Shown piece by piece: positions 1 to 5,549 of a stretch of 8,936 nucleotides of DNA. This stretch comes from CAYGLV01 sp964351025. Its GTDB lineage: Bacteria > Actinomycetota > Thermoleophilia > Gaiellales > Gaiellaceae. Both the position numbers and the translations under genes were made by a program. Where the stretch lies: the NCBI GenBank assembly GCA_964351025.1, contig CAYGLV010000076.1, forward strand, positions 1-8,936, given 5' to 3'. Every line of letters starts with the position of its first letter. Position 1 is the stretch's first letter. The notes beneath the pieces are model-generated. The model was not told the origin of the DNA. It saw only the letters and a list, made by a program, of their open reading frames with translations, and made no database searches.

Positions 1-181
1 TTCCCGACCGAGCGAACTCAGTCAGCAGATGTCCACCAAAGCGGGGGAACTCCAGCTCGCCGGCGCGCAGCAGTTCGATCACGCGCAAAGCGACCGCTTC
101 CACGTCCGCCGGATGCAGCCGCGCCGAGAGGGAAGCACCGCCATTCGACGTCGCCAGCGGCGTCTGAGCGTCAGTCGACAT
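1..181 (-). CDS. Hypothetical protein, C-terminus cut by window edge
   Basis: An open frame begins at ATG (181-179) and runs 60 codons without a stop to the left edge. The ATG lies 11 bases inside the end of the replication initiator gene. It has a good Shine-Dalgarno match (AGGTGA, 8 bases before the ATG), which supports a real start. The visible protein opens with a Ser/Thr/Ala-rich tail (MSTDAQTPLATSNGG) followed by a predicted amphipathic helix, HPADVEAVALRVIELLRAG, at about residues 23-41. Such a helix often precedes the DNA-binding domain in small excisionase or MerR-like proteins of actinobacterial elements, but no such domain is visible before the edge. Position at the end of the coupled replication operon suggests an element-encoded regulatory or replication accessory protein. 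The function is unassigned. Confidence 0.6.
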   Translation of the reverse strand, partial: MSTDAQTPLATSNGGASLSARLHPADVEAVALRVIELLRAGELEFPRFGGHLLTEFARSG

Positions 182-1046
182 CGGTTGTCACCTGCGTCGT
201 GGTGTTTCGAGTTCGCCCCTTTGGCCTCACCTCGCCGGCGTTCTGTCCATGAAAGGCGGCCCATTCGCCGCATGTGTTGCATCGGCATTCGGCGAGTTGG
301 GCGGGTGTGAGGCGAGCTCGGTCGGCTCCGTGCCATGCGCATGGGCCGCCTTCGGCTTTGAGTCGCTCGACGGTTTGGGCGAGGTAGCCGGGGAAGGCGC
401 CTTCTCGGCCGAGCTGGCGGCAGGCGGCGAGGATGGTGGCTTCGGGAGTGCCGCCGTTGGCGAGTGTCTTCACTGAGCGGGCGAGTGCTCCGCGTGAGCG
501 TTCGAGGTCGAGGCTGCCTCCGGTGGAACGGTAGGCAATGACGGCGCGTGCTTGGAGGGTGTCGGCAGTGCCGGCGTGCGGCGCAGCCGCGGGGACTTTA
601 CTTCTCGTTCCTCGTAGTACCGGACGGCTTGGCGTCCTGTTTGACCGGGCCTGGGCGTCCTGTTTGGCCTTCGGCAAACCGGACGTCTGAGCGTCCTGTT
701 TCAAACCGGACGCTATGAGCGTCCTGATTGGGTCGGCGGGTGGGAGCCCGACTCGCGAACGCGGCTTGCCGTCGGGCCGAATGCCTCTCTTTGGCTTCCA
801 GGTGATGACGCTGAGCTCCGCAAGGTGGCCGAGCCGATCGCGTGTCCGCCGAACGGACATCCCGGCGAGCGGTGCGAGCCCGGTCGCGTCGATCGCGACT
901 TCGAGCCGTGACCATGAGGCAGTCACTTCGAGCACGGCAGCGAGGACGCGGTAGTCGCCGACCCCGAGCGCTGCGGCGTTCGCCCGCCGGACGGACTGCC
1001 GCATCGCCGCCCCGACGTCGGCGTATCGGTCTCTCGTGGCGGCCAT
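171..1046 (-). CDS. Phage O-like replication initiator with N-terminal winged helix
   Basis: 291 aa. Residues about 24-102 read as a winged helix: ALGVGDYRVLAAVLEVTASW, then SVRRTRDRLGHLAEL as the likely recognition part, then a wing ending SRVGLP. This resembles the DNA-binding domain of phage and prophage replication initiators. A basic, low-complexity linker (about 103-155) carries KQDAQ twice (116-120, 128-132). A helical domain follows (160-230). The tail has Cys236, His239, Cys254, Cys256 and Cys259 in a CxxH-x14-CxCxxC pattern, probably a zinc site. The ATG overlaps the helicase stop as ATGA with no Shine-Dalgarno, so translation is probably coupled. The likely role, from family and context, is to bind the origin and load the neighbouring helicase, as lambda O does with P and DnaB. 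The linker DNA holds the candidate origin. Initiator function is inferred; the fold assignment is by eye. Confidence 0.7.
   Translation of the reverse strand: MAATRDRYADVGAAMRQSVRRANAAALGVGDYRVLAAVLEVTASWSRLEVAIDATGLAPLAGMSVRRTRDRLGHLAELSVITWKPKRGIRPDGKPRSRVGLPPADPIRTLIASGLKQDAQTSGLPKAKQDAQARSNRTPSRPVLRGTRSKVPAAAPHAGTADTLQARAVIAYRSTGGSLDLERSRGALARSVKTLANGGTPEATILAACRQLGREGAFPGYLAQTVERLKAEGGPCAWHGADRARLTPAQLAECRCNTCGEWAAFHGQNAGEVRPKGRTRNTTTQVTTDVD
595..620. other. AT-richer stretch beside iterons (candidate unwinding element)
   Basis: About 15 of 26 bases are A or T, markedly higher than the surrounding sequence. It lies directly downstream of the iterons in the sense of initiator transcription, the same order as iterons then AT-rich region in lambda ori. 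As a DNA-unwinding element it is only a positional guess. The same bases also encode the initiator linker. Confidence 0.3.
632..730 (-). repeat. Iteron cluster inside initiator gene (candidate origin)
   Basis: Core CAAACAGGACGC (minus strand) occurs at 643-632 and 666-655 exactly. It recurs at 702-691 (GAAACAGGACGC) and 730-719 (CAATCAGGACGC) with one mismatch each. Two opposite-strand copies are present: CAAACCGGACGC at 702-713 and CAAACCGGACGT at 675-686. Copies at 702-691 and 666-655 encode K-Q-D-A. Copies at 643-632 and 730-719 are read in another frame (N-R-T, I-R-T), so selection appears to act on DNA rather than on the peptide. The arrangement resembles the lambda origin, where iterons lie within gene O. 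Binding by the host gene's product is inference. Confidence 0.6.
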
Positions 1047-1906
1047 CAGAGTGACGCGGGCTCGTACAGACGCCGCGAGGCCGATCGGAAGCGAAGATCG
1101 ACGATCCGGCCATCCTCCCCCTTCCGGTTTTTAAGCAGGGCGACGCGCATCACGTCGCGAAGGGCCATCGCCTCGGGCGGTGCCAGCCCGGCCGCTTTCC
1201 CGGGCCGCCAGCACCCGAGGAGGAAGTCGACGCTCTCCTCGAGCACGCCCGAGTCCCGAAGCATGTCGATGCTGACGGGCTGCGACCCGTCGCCGCCGGC
1301 ACGCGACAACTGCGTCGCGACGACGACCGCAACACGTTCTTCCTTGGCGAGATCCTTCAAGCCTCTGCCGAGCTGCGAGGCACGTTCGTAGGCGTCCCGC
1401 CCGTCGCTACCGATCATCCCGAGGTAGTCGATCAGCACAAGCCGGAGCGGCACGCTCAGCCGCTGGCTGGCCTCGCTGAGCACGCCCGGCAGCTCCTTGA
1501 ACCGGGTCGGCTGCTCCACGACCACCGTGTCCCGCATCCGCTCGAGGAACGGTTGGGCGTACTGGGCCAGCTCGCCTTGCCGCGCCCACGCCTCTACCTG
1601 CTCCGGCGCGACGTCAGCGGCGATCGCGAGCTGGCGTTCGGCCCACTCGGCACCCGGCATCTCAAGGCTCAGGATCAATGCTCCCGAGTCCTCACGGGCA
1701 GCGAACGCGTCCGTGACGGCGTTCAGCACCCACGTCTTGCCGACCGCGGTCCTCGCCGCAATTCCGCACACCTGGCCGGCGCTGATGCCGCGCATGTCAG
1801 CATCGAGGCTCCCGAAGCCGAGCCGGACGGGCTCGTGCTGCGGGCCACTGCGCTCCTTCGCGTAGTCGGCGAGCAGTTCGTCGAACGTGCGGACACGGCC
1901 GCTCAC
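1046..1906 (-). CDS. DnaB-like replicative helicase ATPase (RecA core only)
   Basis: 286 aa from GTG 1906. This start overlaps the upstream stop as GTGA and has GAGGG seven bases before it, so I prefer it to the longer ATG at 1999, whose extra residues would be low-complexity Arg-rich. Motifs of the DnaB RecA domain are in order: Walker A ARTAVGKT (51-58), H1a SLEM with catalytic Glu82 (80-83), Walker B LVLIDYLGMI with Asp160, sensor Gln199 in ATQLSR, a conserved DSGVLEESVD (218-227), and H4 LLKNRKGEDG (257-266) with Arg261 where DnaB has its arginine finger. DnaB is about 450 aa with an N-terminal collar domain; that domain is absent here. The likely role is a ring helicase unwinding the element's origin, loaded by the downstream initiator. 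Shorter RecA-core helicases occur in phages. A RepA-like ATPase is the main alternative. Confidence 0.85.
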   Translation of the reverse strand: MSGRVRTFDELLADYAKERSGPQHEPVRLGFGSLDADMRGISAGQVCGIAARTAVGKTWVLNAVTDAFAAREDSGALILSLEMPGAEWAERQLAIAADVAPEQVEAWARQGELAQYAQPFLERMRDTVVVEQPTRFKELPGVLSEASQRLSVPLRLVLIDYLGMIGSDGRDAYERASQLGRGLKDLAKEERVAVVVATQLSRAGGDGSQPVSIDMLRDSGVLEESVDFLLGCWRPGKAAGLAPPEAMALRDVMRVALLKNRKGEDGRIVDLRFRSASRRLYEPASL

Positions 1907-2202
1907 GACGCGGCCCTCGCGAGACGAGCGTGCGCGTCGGCGAGCATCGAGACAGCCTCGCGGTCGCTCGGCGTCAGCCCTCGCCGGTCGGCTATGCATT
2001 CAGCCCGATGATCCGGGTCGAGAAGCGACGCCGTCTTTTTCGCCCACGCGGCGGCCGCGGTAAGCGCAGTTCGTCTCCCTTCGTCGTGTACCTGCTCCGC
2101 GACCGCCTCGATGAGCGACCGTGCCTCGCCCGTCTTCCCGGCCTCGATCAGCCTTACAGCCTCGATCAGCCGTCCACTCTCGTGCGTATGCTTCTGGCAC
2201 AT
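1903..2202 (-). CDS. 99-aa helical protein of the replication operon
   Basis: I do not recognise the family. ATG at 2202 is preceded by GAGGT with a 6-base gap, and the stop overlaps the helicase GTG. The protein is mostly predicted helix with Ala, Glu and Arg enrichment. It carries three LIEA(V/G) repeats at residues 12-16, 18-22 and 30-34. In the DNA these appear as two identical 13-bp direct repeats (2141-2153 and 2159-2171) plus a diverged third copy (2105-2117). Cys2, His5 and His7 near the start could bind metal, but this is weak. Tight coupling to a helicase that lacks an N-terminal domain suggests a helicase partner, loader or collar substitute. No DnaB N-domain signature is visible, so this rests on context only. 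Confidence 0.7.
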   Translation of the reverse strand: MCQKHTHESGRLIEAVRLIEAGKTGEARSLIEAVAEQVHDEGRRTALTAAAAWAKKTASLLDPDHRAECIADRRGLTPSDREAVSMLADAHARLARAAS

Positions 2203-2256
2203 CTGGTTACCTCAGGTCGTTGCCGTCGAGCCGCCCCCATGCGACTCGTGGCGTTT

Positions 2257-2508
2257 CTAGGAGTCCTGCGCTGGTTCCGACATGACGCCGAGGATTCGCA
2301 GGTAAGCCTCGACGTGGTGGCGGGACGGCCTGTTGCGGCCCGACTCCCACGCTGCGACGGTCGCCTTCGAGACGCCGAGCGGTTCGGCCAACTCAGAGAG
2401 CGAAATGCCCGCCGCCGCCCGAATCCGTCGCCGTTCGGCCGGTGACGGCAGGACGCGCCGGGCGGCGACCAGCCGCTCGAACGCCCTCACCTCCGGTTCC
2501 TGGTTCAT
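2257..2508 (-). CDS. XRE/Cro-CI-type helix-turn-helix regulator
   Basis: 83 aa with a single XRE helix-turn-helix at about residues 24-75. It has RRRIRAAAGISLSELAEPLG, then the recognition segment VSKATVAAWESGRNRPS, then a closing helix. WESG(R)xxPS is the family hallmark. There is no C-terminal oligomerisation or peptidase domain, so it is Cro-sized, not CI-sized. ATG at 2508 has GAGGT seven bases upstream. It is the first gene of the leftward replication operon (54 bases to the next start) and is divergent from the 239-aa gene and integrase. It is therefore the natural candidate to bind the inverted repeat at 2553-2582 and to switch between integrated and replicating states. It could repress either side or act as an activator; sequence does not decide. 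Confidence 0.85.
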   Translation of the reverse strand: MNQEPEVRAFERLVAARRVLPSPAERRRIRAAAGISLSELAEPLGVSKATVAAWESGRNRPSRHHVEAYLRILGVMSEPAQDS

Positions 2509-2552
2509 TCAGATACCTCACCACGTCGTTTGCTCTAGCCACGTTGCAATCT

Positions 2553-2582
2553 AGTTGACGCTCCGGATGGAGTACGTCAACT
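2553..2582. promoter_or_regulatory. Inverted-repeat operator in divergent promoter region
   Basis: AGTTGACG (2553-2560) and CGTCAACT (2575-2582) are perfect inverted 8-mers. Inside them CTCC (2561-2564) and GGAG (2569-2572) form a second inverted pair. The site lies midway between the XRE gene and the rightward operon. Each outer arm contains TTGACG, a -35-like hexamer, one per strand, but I found no well-spaced -10 for either. It is a candidate binding site for the XRE or 239-aa protein. Confidence 0.55.
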
Positions 2583-2583
2583 C

Positions 2584-3303
2584 ATGGTGTATGCTGGTGT
2601 CGTGCGGATCATGTACAAACCGGTCGACGAGGACGGGTTCGATCGTGTCGCGCTCGCACCCGACGCCGTGGCCTTCTGTTTCCTCGTCAAGCTTGAGCGT
2701 CGAGAGCGGACGATGTACGCGCCTGACGAGGAGATAGAGGGCGTCGCCGAGATCACGGGCGGAGCAGTCAGGATTCGCGAGCTGATCCTGCGCCGACGGA
2801 GTGGCCTTAGCACCTCTTCGCTGCAGGCCGTCCGGCTCGGGACGATTCGTGACCACATCGCCGAGGATGTTGAGCGATATCGGCTGCTCGACCAACTCGG
2901 CCCGCCCGTGAAGACGGACAGCAGGAGCTGGATCCTCCCGGAGGACGCCGGACGGGACGAGGAGCGAGCCAAGCGGAAGCGAGAGCTTCGCCGGCTGCTC
3001 GTGTCCCTCGGATCGCAGACGCCGAAGCGTCGCGAGGCGGACGACTTCTACCGCGACCTCGCCCGCGCCTACCTGCTCGTGCTTCGCGACGATCCGCGCG
3101 GCCCGATCGACGAACTCGTGCGCGAGCTGCGCAGCTCAGAGATGCACGCGAAGCTGAGTCGAAACACTGCGGCGAGCTGGATTCGCGCCGCGCGACGGGA
3201 AGGCTGGCTCACGCCTCCCATCGCGAGAAAGGCAGGCGCAAGCGAAGGGCCGCGCCTTATCGAATGGCGACAACAGCAGAACCGACCACGGAAGGAGGAT
3301 TGA
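2584..3303 (+). CDS. Putative DNA-binding protein co-transcribed with integrase
   Basis: 239 aa from ATG 2584; GTG 2602 or ATG 2611 are alternative starts, and no strong Shine-Dalgarno picks one. The C-terminal part (about 155-215) looks like a helix-turn-helix domain: FYRDLARAYLLVL, then NTAASWIRAARREGWLTPP. This style is seen in small actinobacterial proteins encoded next to integrases. A very basic segment (AKRKRELRRLL, about 130-140) precedes it. The N-terminal half is alpha/beta without a recognised domain. The stop is 4 bases before the integrase ATG, so the two are almost certainly one operon. The role is likely regulatory (control of integration or of the divergent replication operon) or an accessory in recombination. 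No family name can be given with confidence. Confidence 0.7.
   Translation: MVYAGVVRIMYKPVDEDGFDRVALAPDAVAFCFLVKLERRERTMYAPDEEIEGVAEITGGAVRIRELILRRRSGLSTSSLQAVRLGTIRDHIAEDVERYRLLDQLGPPVKTDSRSWILPEDAGRDEERAKRKRELRRLLVSLGSQTPKRREADDFYRDLARAYLLVLRDDPRGPIDELVRELRSSEMHAKLSRNTAASWIRAARREGWLTPPIARKAGASEGPRLIEWRQQQNRPRKED
2590..2595 (+). promoter_or_regulatory. Possible -10 hexamer (TATGCT) of rightward operon
   Basis: TATGCT lies 8 bases right of the inverted repeat. Transcription would start near 2602, where an in-frame GTG sits, giving a leaderless message, a common arrangement in actinobacteria. No good -35 is found at 16-18 bases, so this is weak. If true, the ATG at 2584 would lie upstream of the transcript. 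Confidence 0.25.
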
Positions 3304-3307
3304 GAGC

Positions 3308-4549
3308 ATGGGTCGACAGGCCACAGGCCAGGTGCTCGAACGGCGAGGCAAGCGCGGCCGCACGTTCGCGCTCCGATTCCGCGCCTACGGCCGGCGCCAG
3401 TACGTGACCCTCGGCGGGGCGGATGAGGGCTGGACGCGACAGCGGGCGGAGGAGGAACTCGCGAACGTGCTCGCCGACGTACGGCGTGGCATCTGGCGCG
3501 CCCCCGAGCCGCCGCCCGTCGTCGAGGAGCGGGAGGAGCCGGACTTCCATCGCTTCGCATCCGAGTACGTCGAGGCGCGACGGCACGAGCTGCGGCCGCG
3601 TTCGGTCGAGGCGCTCGAGTGGGCGCTCTCGGGTCATCTGCTGCCCGCCTTCCGCCACCATCGGCTCTCGGCGATCACGGCCGAGGAGATCGACCGCTAC
3701 CGCGTGGCGAAGGTGCGCGAGCGCGAGCAGGGCCTCGTCGAGCGGCCGCTCTCGAACGGGTCGATCAACAAGACGATCGCCGTCCTCGCCCGCGTGCTCG
3801 ACCAGGCGGCGGAGTACGGCTGGATCGAGAGCAACCCGGCCCGCGGCAAGCGGCGTCGTCTCAAGGCCGAGAAGCCGCGGCGAACGTGGCTCGAGCTGGA
3901 CGAGGTTCGGGCGCTCCTCGATGCCGCAGGCGAGCATCGGCCGCTGCTGGCGACGATGATCCTCGCCGGGCTGCGGGTGTCGGAGGCGTGTGGCCTTCGC
4001 TGGCGCGACGTCGACCTCGCCCGTGGGCGGCTGCACGTCGCCGAGGCGAAGACCGACGCCGGCGTTCGCGTCCTCGAGCTCTCACCGGATCTGCTCGACG
4101 AGTTGAAGGCACACAAGGCGCGCGCCCGCGCCGGCGAGCCCGGCGACCTCGTCTTCCCGACCCGCCGGGGCACGGCCCGCGACCGCAACAACGTGCGAAC
4201 GCGCGTCCTCGGCAAGACGATCGCGCAGGCGAACGCGAAGCTGGCGAAGGCGGGGAAGGCACCGGTCCAGGACGGGGTCACGAACCACACGCTGCGGCGG
4301 ACGTTCGCCTCGCTCCTCTACGAGGCTGGCGCGTCGCCCGCCTACGTCATGGCGCAGCTCGGCCACACGTCCTCGGCGCTCGCGCTCGAGGTGTACGCGC
4401 GGAAGATGGAGCGCACCCGGGACACGGGCGCCCGCATGGACGCCCTTGTCCGAGGCGCTGATTGGGCACAAACGGGCACAAACGACCCGGACGAGGTTGC
4501 GGACGTTGCCCCGGTAGGGAACGTCTTGCGGGGGAATCCCGCTTCCTGA
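3308..4549 (+). CDS. int: Tyrosine recombinase / site-specific integrase
   Basis: 413 aa. ATG at 3308 is preceded by GGAAGGAGGA with good spacing. Order: N-terminal arm-binding-like region (about 1-65), SAM-like core-binding domain (about 80-180), catalytic domain (about 195-375). All catalytic residues are visible: Arg223 (AGLRVSEACGLRW), Lys248 (AEAKTDAG), His327 and Arg330 (NHTLRRTFASLL), His353 (LGHTSS) and Tyr363 (LEVYARK). The enzyme therefore looks active. The tail after the Tyr is longer than usual (about 50 residues) and includes WAQTGTN, encoded by a 10-bp tandem repeat. The stop lies 15 bases from the 3' end of tRNA-Val, the classic int-next-to-tRNA arrangement. The enzyme would insert and, with an excisionase, remove the element to its left. 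An excisionase is not identified in the window. Confidence 0.96.
   Translation: MGRQATGQVLERRGKRGRTFALRFRAYGRRQYVTLGGADEGWTRQRAEEELANVLADVRRGIWRAPEPPPVVEEREEPDFHRFASEYVEARRHELRPRSVEALEWALSGHLLPAFRHHRLSAITAEEIDRYRVAKVREREQGLVERPLSNGSINKTIAVLARVLDQAAEYGWIESNPARGKRRRLKAEKPRRTWLELDEVRALLDAAGEHRPLLATMILAGLRVSEACGLRWRDVDLARGRLHVAEAKTDAGVRVLELSPDLLDELKAHKARARAGEPGDLVFPTRRGTARDRNNVRTRVLGKTIAQANAKLAKAGKAPVQDGVTNHTLRRTFASLLYEAGASPAYVMAQLGHTSSALALEVYARKMERTRDTGARMDALVRGADWAQTGTNDPDEVADVAPVGNVLRGNPAS
4464..4483 (+). repeat. Tandem 10-bp repeat near integrase end
   Basis: GGGCACAAAC is present twice with no spacer, about 82 bp from the tRNA 3' end. It encodes G-T-N and neighbouring residues of the integrase tail. 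Short direct repeats at this distance can be arm-type integrase sites. Coding coincidence is the alternative. Confidence 0.4.
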
Positions 4550-4561
4550 GACGGGTTTCCC
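4532..4561. repeat. Imperfect hairpin between integrase and tRNA
   Basis: GGGAATCCCG (4532-4541) pairs with CGGGTTTCCC (4552-4561), one mismatch in ten, with the integrase TGA in the loop. It lies 4 bases from the tRNA 3' end. It could end transcription of either gene or be a recombination-protein site. There is no T-run on either side. Confidence 0.45.
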
Positions 4562-4564
4562 GAA

Positions 4565-4604
4565 TGGGCGGTGCAGGGCTCGAACCTGCGACCTCCTGCG
4601 TGTA
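4565..4604. other. Candidate attachment site (3' half of tRNA-Val)
   Basis: Integrases of this family commonly recombine in the anticodon or T-arm part of a tRNA gene, and the element restores the 3' end. Here the integrase sits directly on the 3' side of an intact tRNA. The exact core cannot be set without the other junction, which is not in the window: I found no second copy of the T-arm sequence left of the tRNA. Confidence 0.6.
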
Positions 4605-4638
4605 AAGCAGGCGCTCTGACCAGCTGAGCTAACCGCCC
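4565..4638 (-). tRNA. tRNA-Val(UAC)
   Basis: A full cloverleaf reads on the minus strand. Acceptor GGGCGGT pairs ACCGCCC with discriminator A at 4565. The D-stem is GCTC/GAGC and the anticodon stem CCTGC/GCAGG. The anticodon loop is TTTACAC, with anticodon TAC at 4604-4602. The variable loop is 5 bases, and the T-arm is GCAGG-TTCGAGC-CCTGC. Length is 74 with no encoded CCA. All stems pair perfectly, so the gene is functional despite the adjoining element. Anticodon UAC reads GUA valine codons. Confidence 0.95.
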
Positions 4639-4650
4639 GGAGGGTGCAGG

Positions 4651-4680
4651 ATGCCATGCCCCGCCAGGGCGCGGCGACAA
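4651..4680 (-). promoter_or_regulatory. Weak candidate promoter for tRNA-Val
   Basis: On the minus strand TTGTCG (4680-4675) and TGGCAT (4656-4651) are 18 bases apart, and the second is 12 bases before the tRNA 5' end. The position is right, but the -10 match is poor. Confidence 0.25.
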
Positions 4681-4699
4681 ACGGAGCGCCGGCTGCGAG

Positions 4700-4720
4700 A
4701 TCCGCGTTTTCCACGGATGT
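4700..4720 (+). promoter_or_regulatory. 21-bp element, copy 1 (candidate GntR operator)
   Basis: ATCCG and CGGAT flank nine bases, followed by GT. Copy 2 at 7496-7516 is identical at 19 of 21 bases and in the same orientation. Copy 1 is about 60 bases before the GntR ATG. It lies just upstream of a possible -10 (TACATT, 4741-4746), where bound repressor could block RNA polymerase. Confidence 0.5.
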
Positions 4721-4780
4721 TTGTCGGATATCGGATGTCCTACATTCTCGGGCGTGGAAGCGGAGCGGGAGCCCGCCAGG

Positions 4781-5506
4781 ATGCGCAAGCTGGACACACG
4801 CCGGCGCGGAGACCAGGCAAAGGTCGCGCTGCTCGACTCGATTGCGAGCGGCGGCTTCCCCGATGGGTTCCTGCCGAGCGAGGAGCGGCTGGCCGACGAG
4901 CTCGGCGTCAGCCGCGGGACTGTGAGGGAGGCGCTGCGCTCGCTCGAGGAGGAGGGCGTGGTCAGCCGCCTGCGCGGCGTCGGAACGCGGATCAACCACC
5001 ACGTGGTGCGTGCCACCTCCCTGAGCCGGATCGTCGGCTTCTACGATCTCATCCGGGAGGCGGGATACGAGCCCCGGATCGAGTGGACGAAGCTCCGTGA
5101 GGCCCCGGCTTCGGCCGAGGTCGCCCGCCGGCTGGATCGGCCGGAGGGCGCCCCGCTTCTCCTGATCGAGCGTCTGTTCTGCGCCGACGGCAATCCGGCC
5201 GTTCATCTCGTCGAGCAGATCCCGGCCGGCGAGGTCGAACGGCAATTCGACGCCGAGGACGTCCCGGACTCGATCTTTGCGTTCGCGGACGAGTTCTGCC
5301 GCTCGCCGATCGACCACACCGTGGTGGAGATCACCGCGGTCGGTGCGGTCGGCGACATTCTCGAGCCGCTCGGGCTCACCGAGGGCGATCCGCTGCTCCG
5401 GTTGCTCGAGACCCACTACTCGGCCGACAACGAACCGCTGATCTTCTCGGTGGTCGACGTCGTCGCCCGGTACCTGCGCTTCACGGTCGTGCGCAAGCGG
5501 ATGTAG
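4781..5506 (+). CDS. GntR-family transcriptional regulator (HutC/UTRA type)
   Basis: 241 aa from ATG 4781. In-frame TTG 4721 and GTG 4754 exist, but only 4781 has purine-rich GGAGCGGGAG and AGG upstream. The first 20 residues of the longest form also look unstructured. The winged helix is at about 8-72, with the GntR signature LPSEERLADELGVSRGTVREALRSLEEEGVV at 31-61, wing RLRGVGTRI. Residues about 78-240 form a UTRA effector domain: SLSRIVGFYDLIREAGYEP, the PEGAPLLLIERLFCADGNPAVHLVEQIP core, then a C-terminal strand set. Such proteins usually repress a neighbouring catabolic or transport operon until the domain binds the pathway's small-molecule ligand. The permease starts 43 bases after the stop, so gntR heads the operon and probably autoregulates. 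The ligand is unknown. Confidence 0.92.
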   Translation: MRKLDTRRRGDQAKVALLDSIASGGFPDGFLPSEERLADELGVSRGTVREALRSLEEEGVVSRLRGVGTRINHHVVRATSLSRIVGFYDLIREAGYEPRIEWTKLREAPASAEVARRLDRPEGAPLLLIERLFCADGNPAVHLVEQIPAGEVERQFDAEDVPDSIFAFADEFCRSPIDHTVVEITAVGAVGDILEPLGLTEGDPLLRLLETHYSADNEPLIFSVVDVVARYLRFTVVRKRM

Positions 5507-5549
5507 AGGACGGTAATGGCACTTCGACAGAGGAACGAGAGGTGAGGAC

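Noticed and set aside
632..730. CRISPR-like array
   Set aside because: Repeats are 12 bp, unevenly spaced, in both orientations and inside a coding gene.
1907..1999. Longer helicase start at ATG 1999
   Set aside because: It would overlap the 99-aa gene by 97 bases with a low-complexity Arg-rich extension. GTG 1906 has a ribosome site and the coupled GTGA overlap.
3257..4036. 259-codon minus-strand frame over the integrase
   Set aside because: Antisense to a clear integrase domain; no ribosome site or family likeness.
1..4564. Defence, toxin-antitoxin or other cargo system in the element
   Set aside because: Every supported gene here belongs to regulation, replication or integration; cargo, if any, lies outside the window.
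4721..4780. Longer GntR start at TTG 4721
   Set aside because: No Shine-Dalgarno; it overlaps the presumed promoter and adds residues before the usual winged-helix start.
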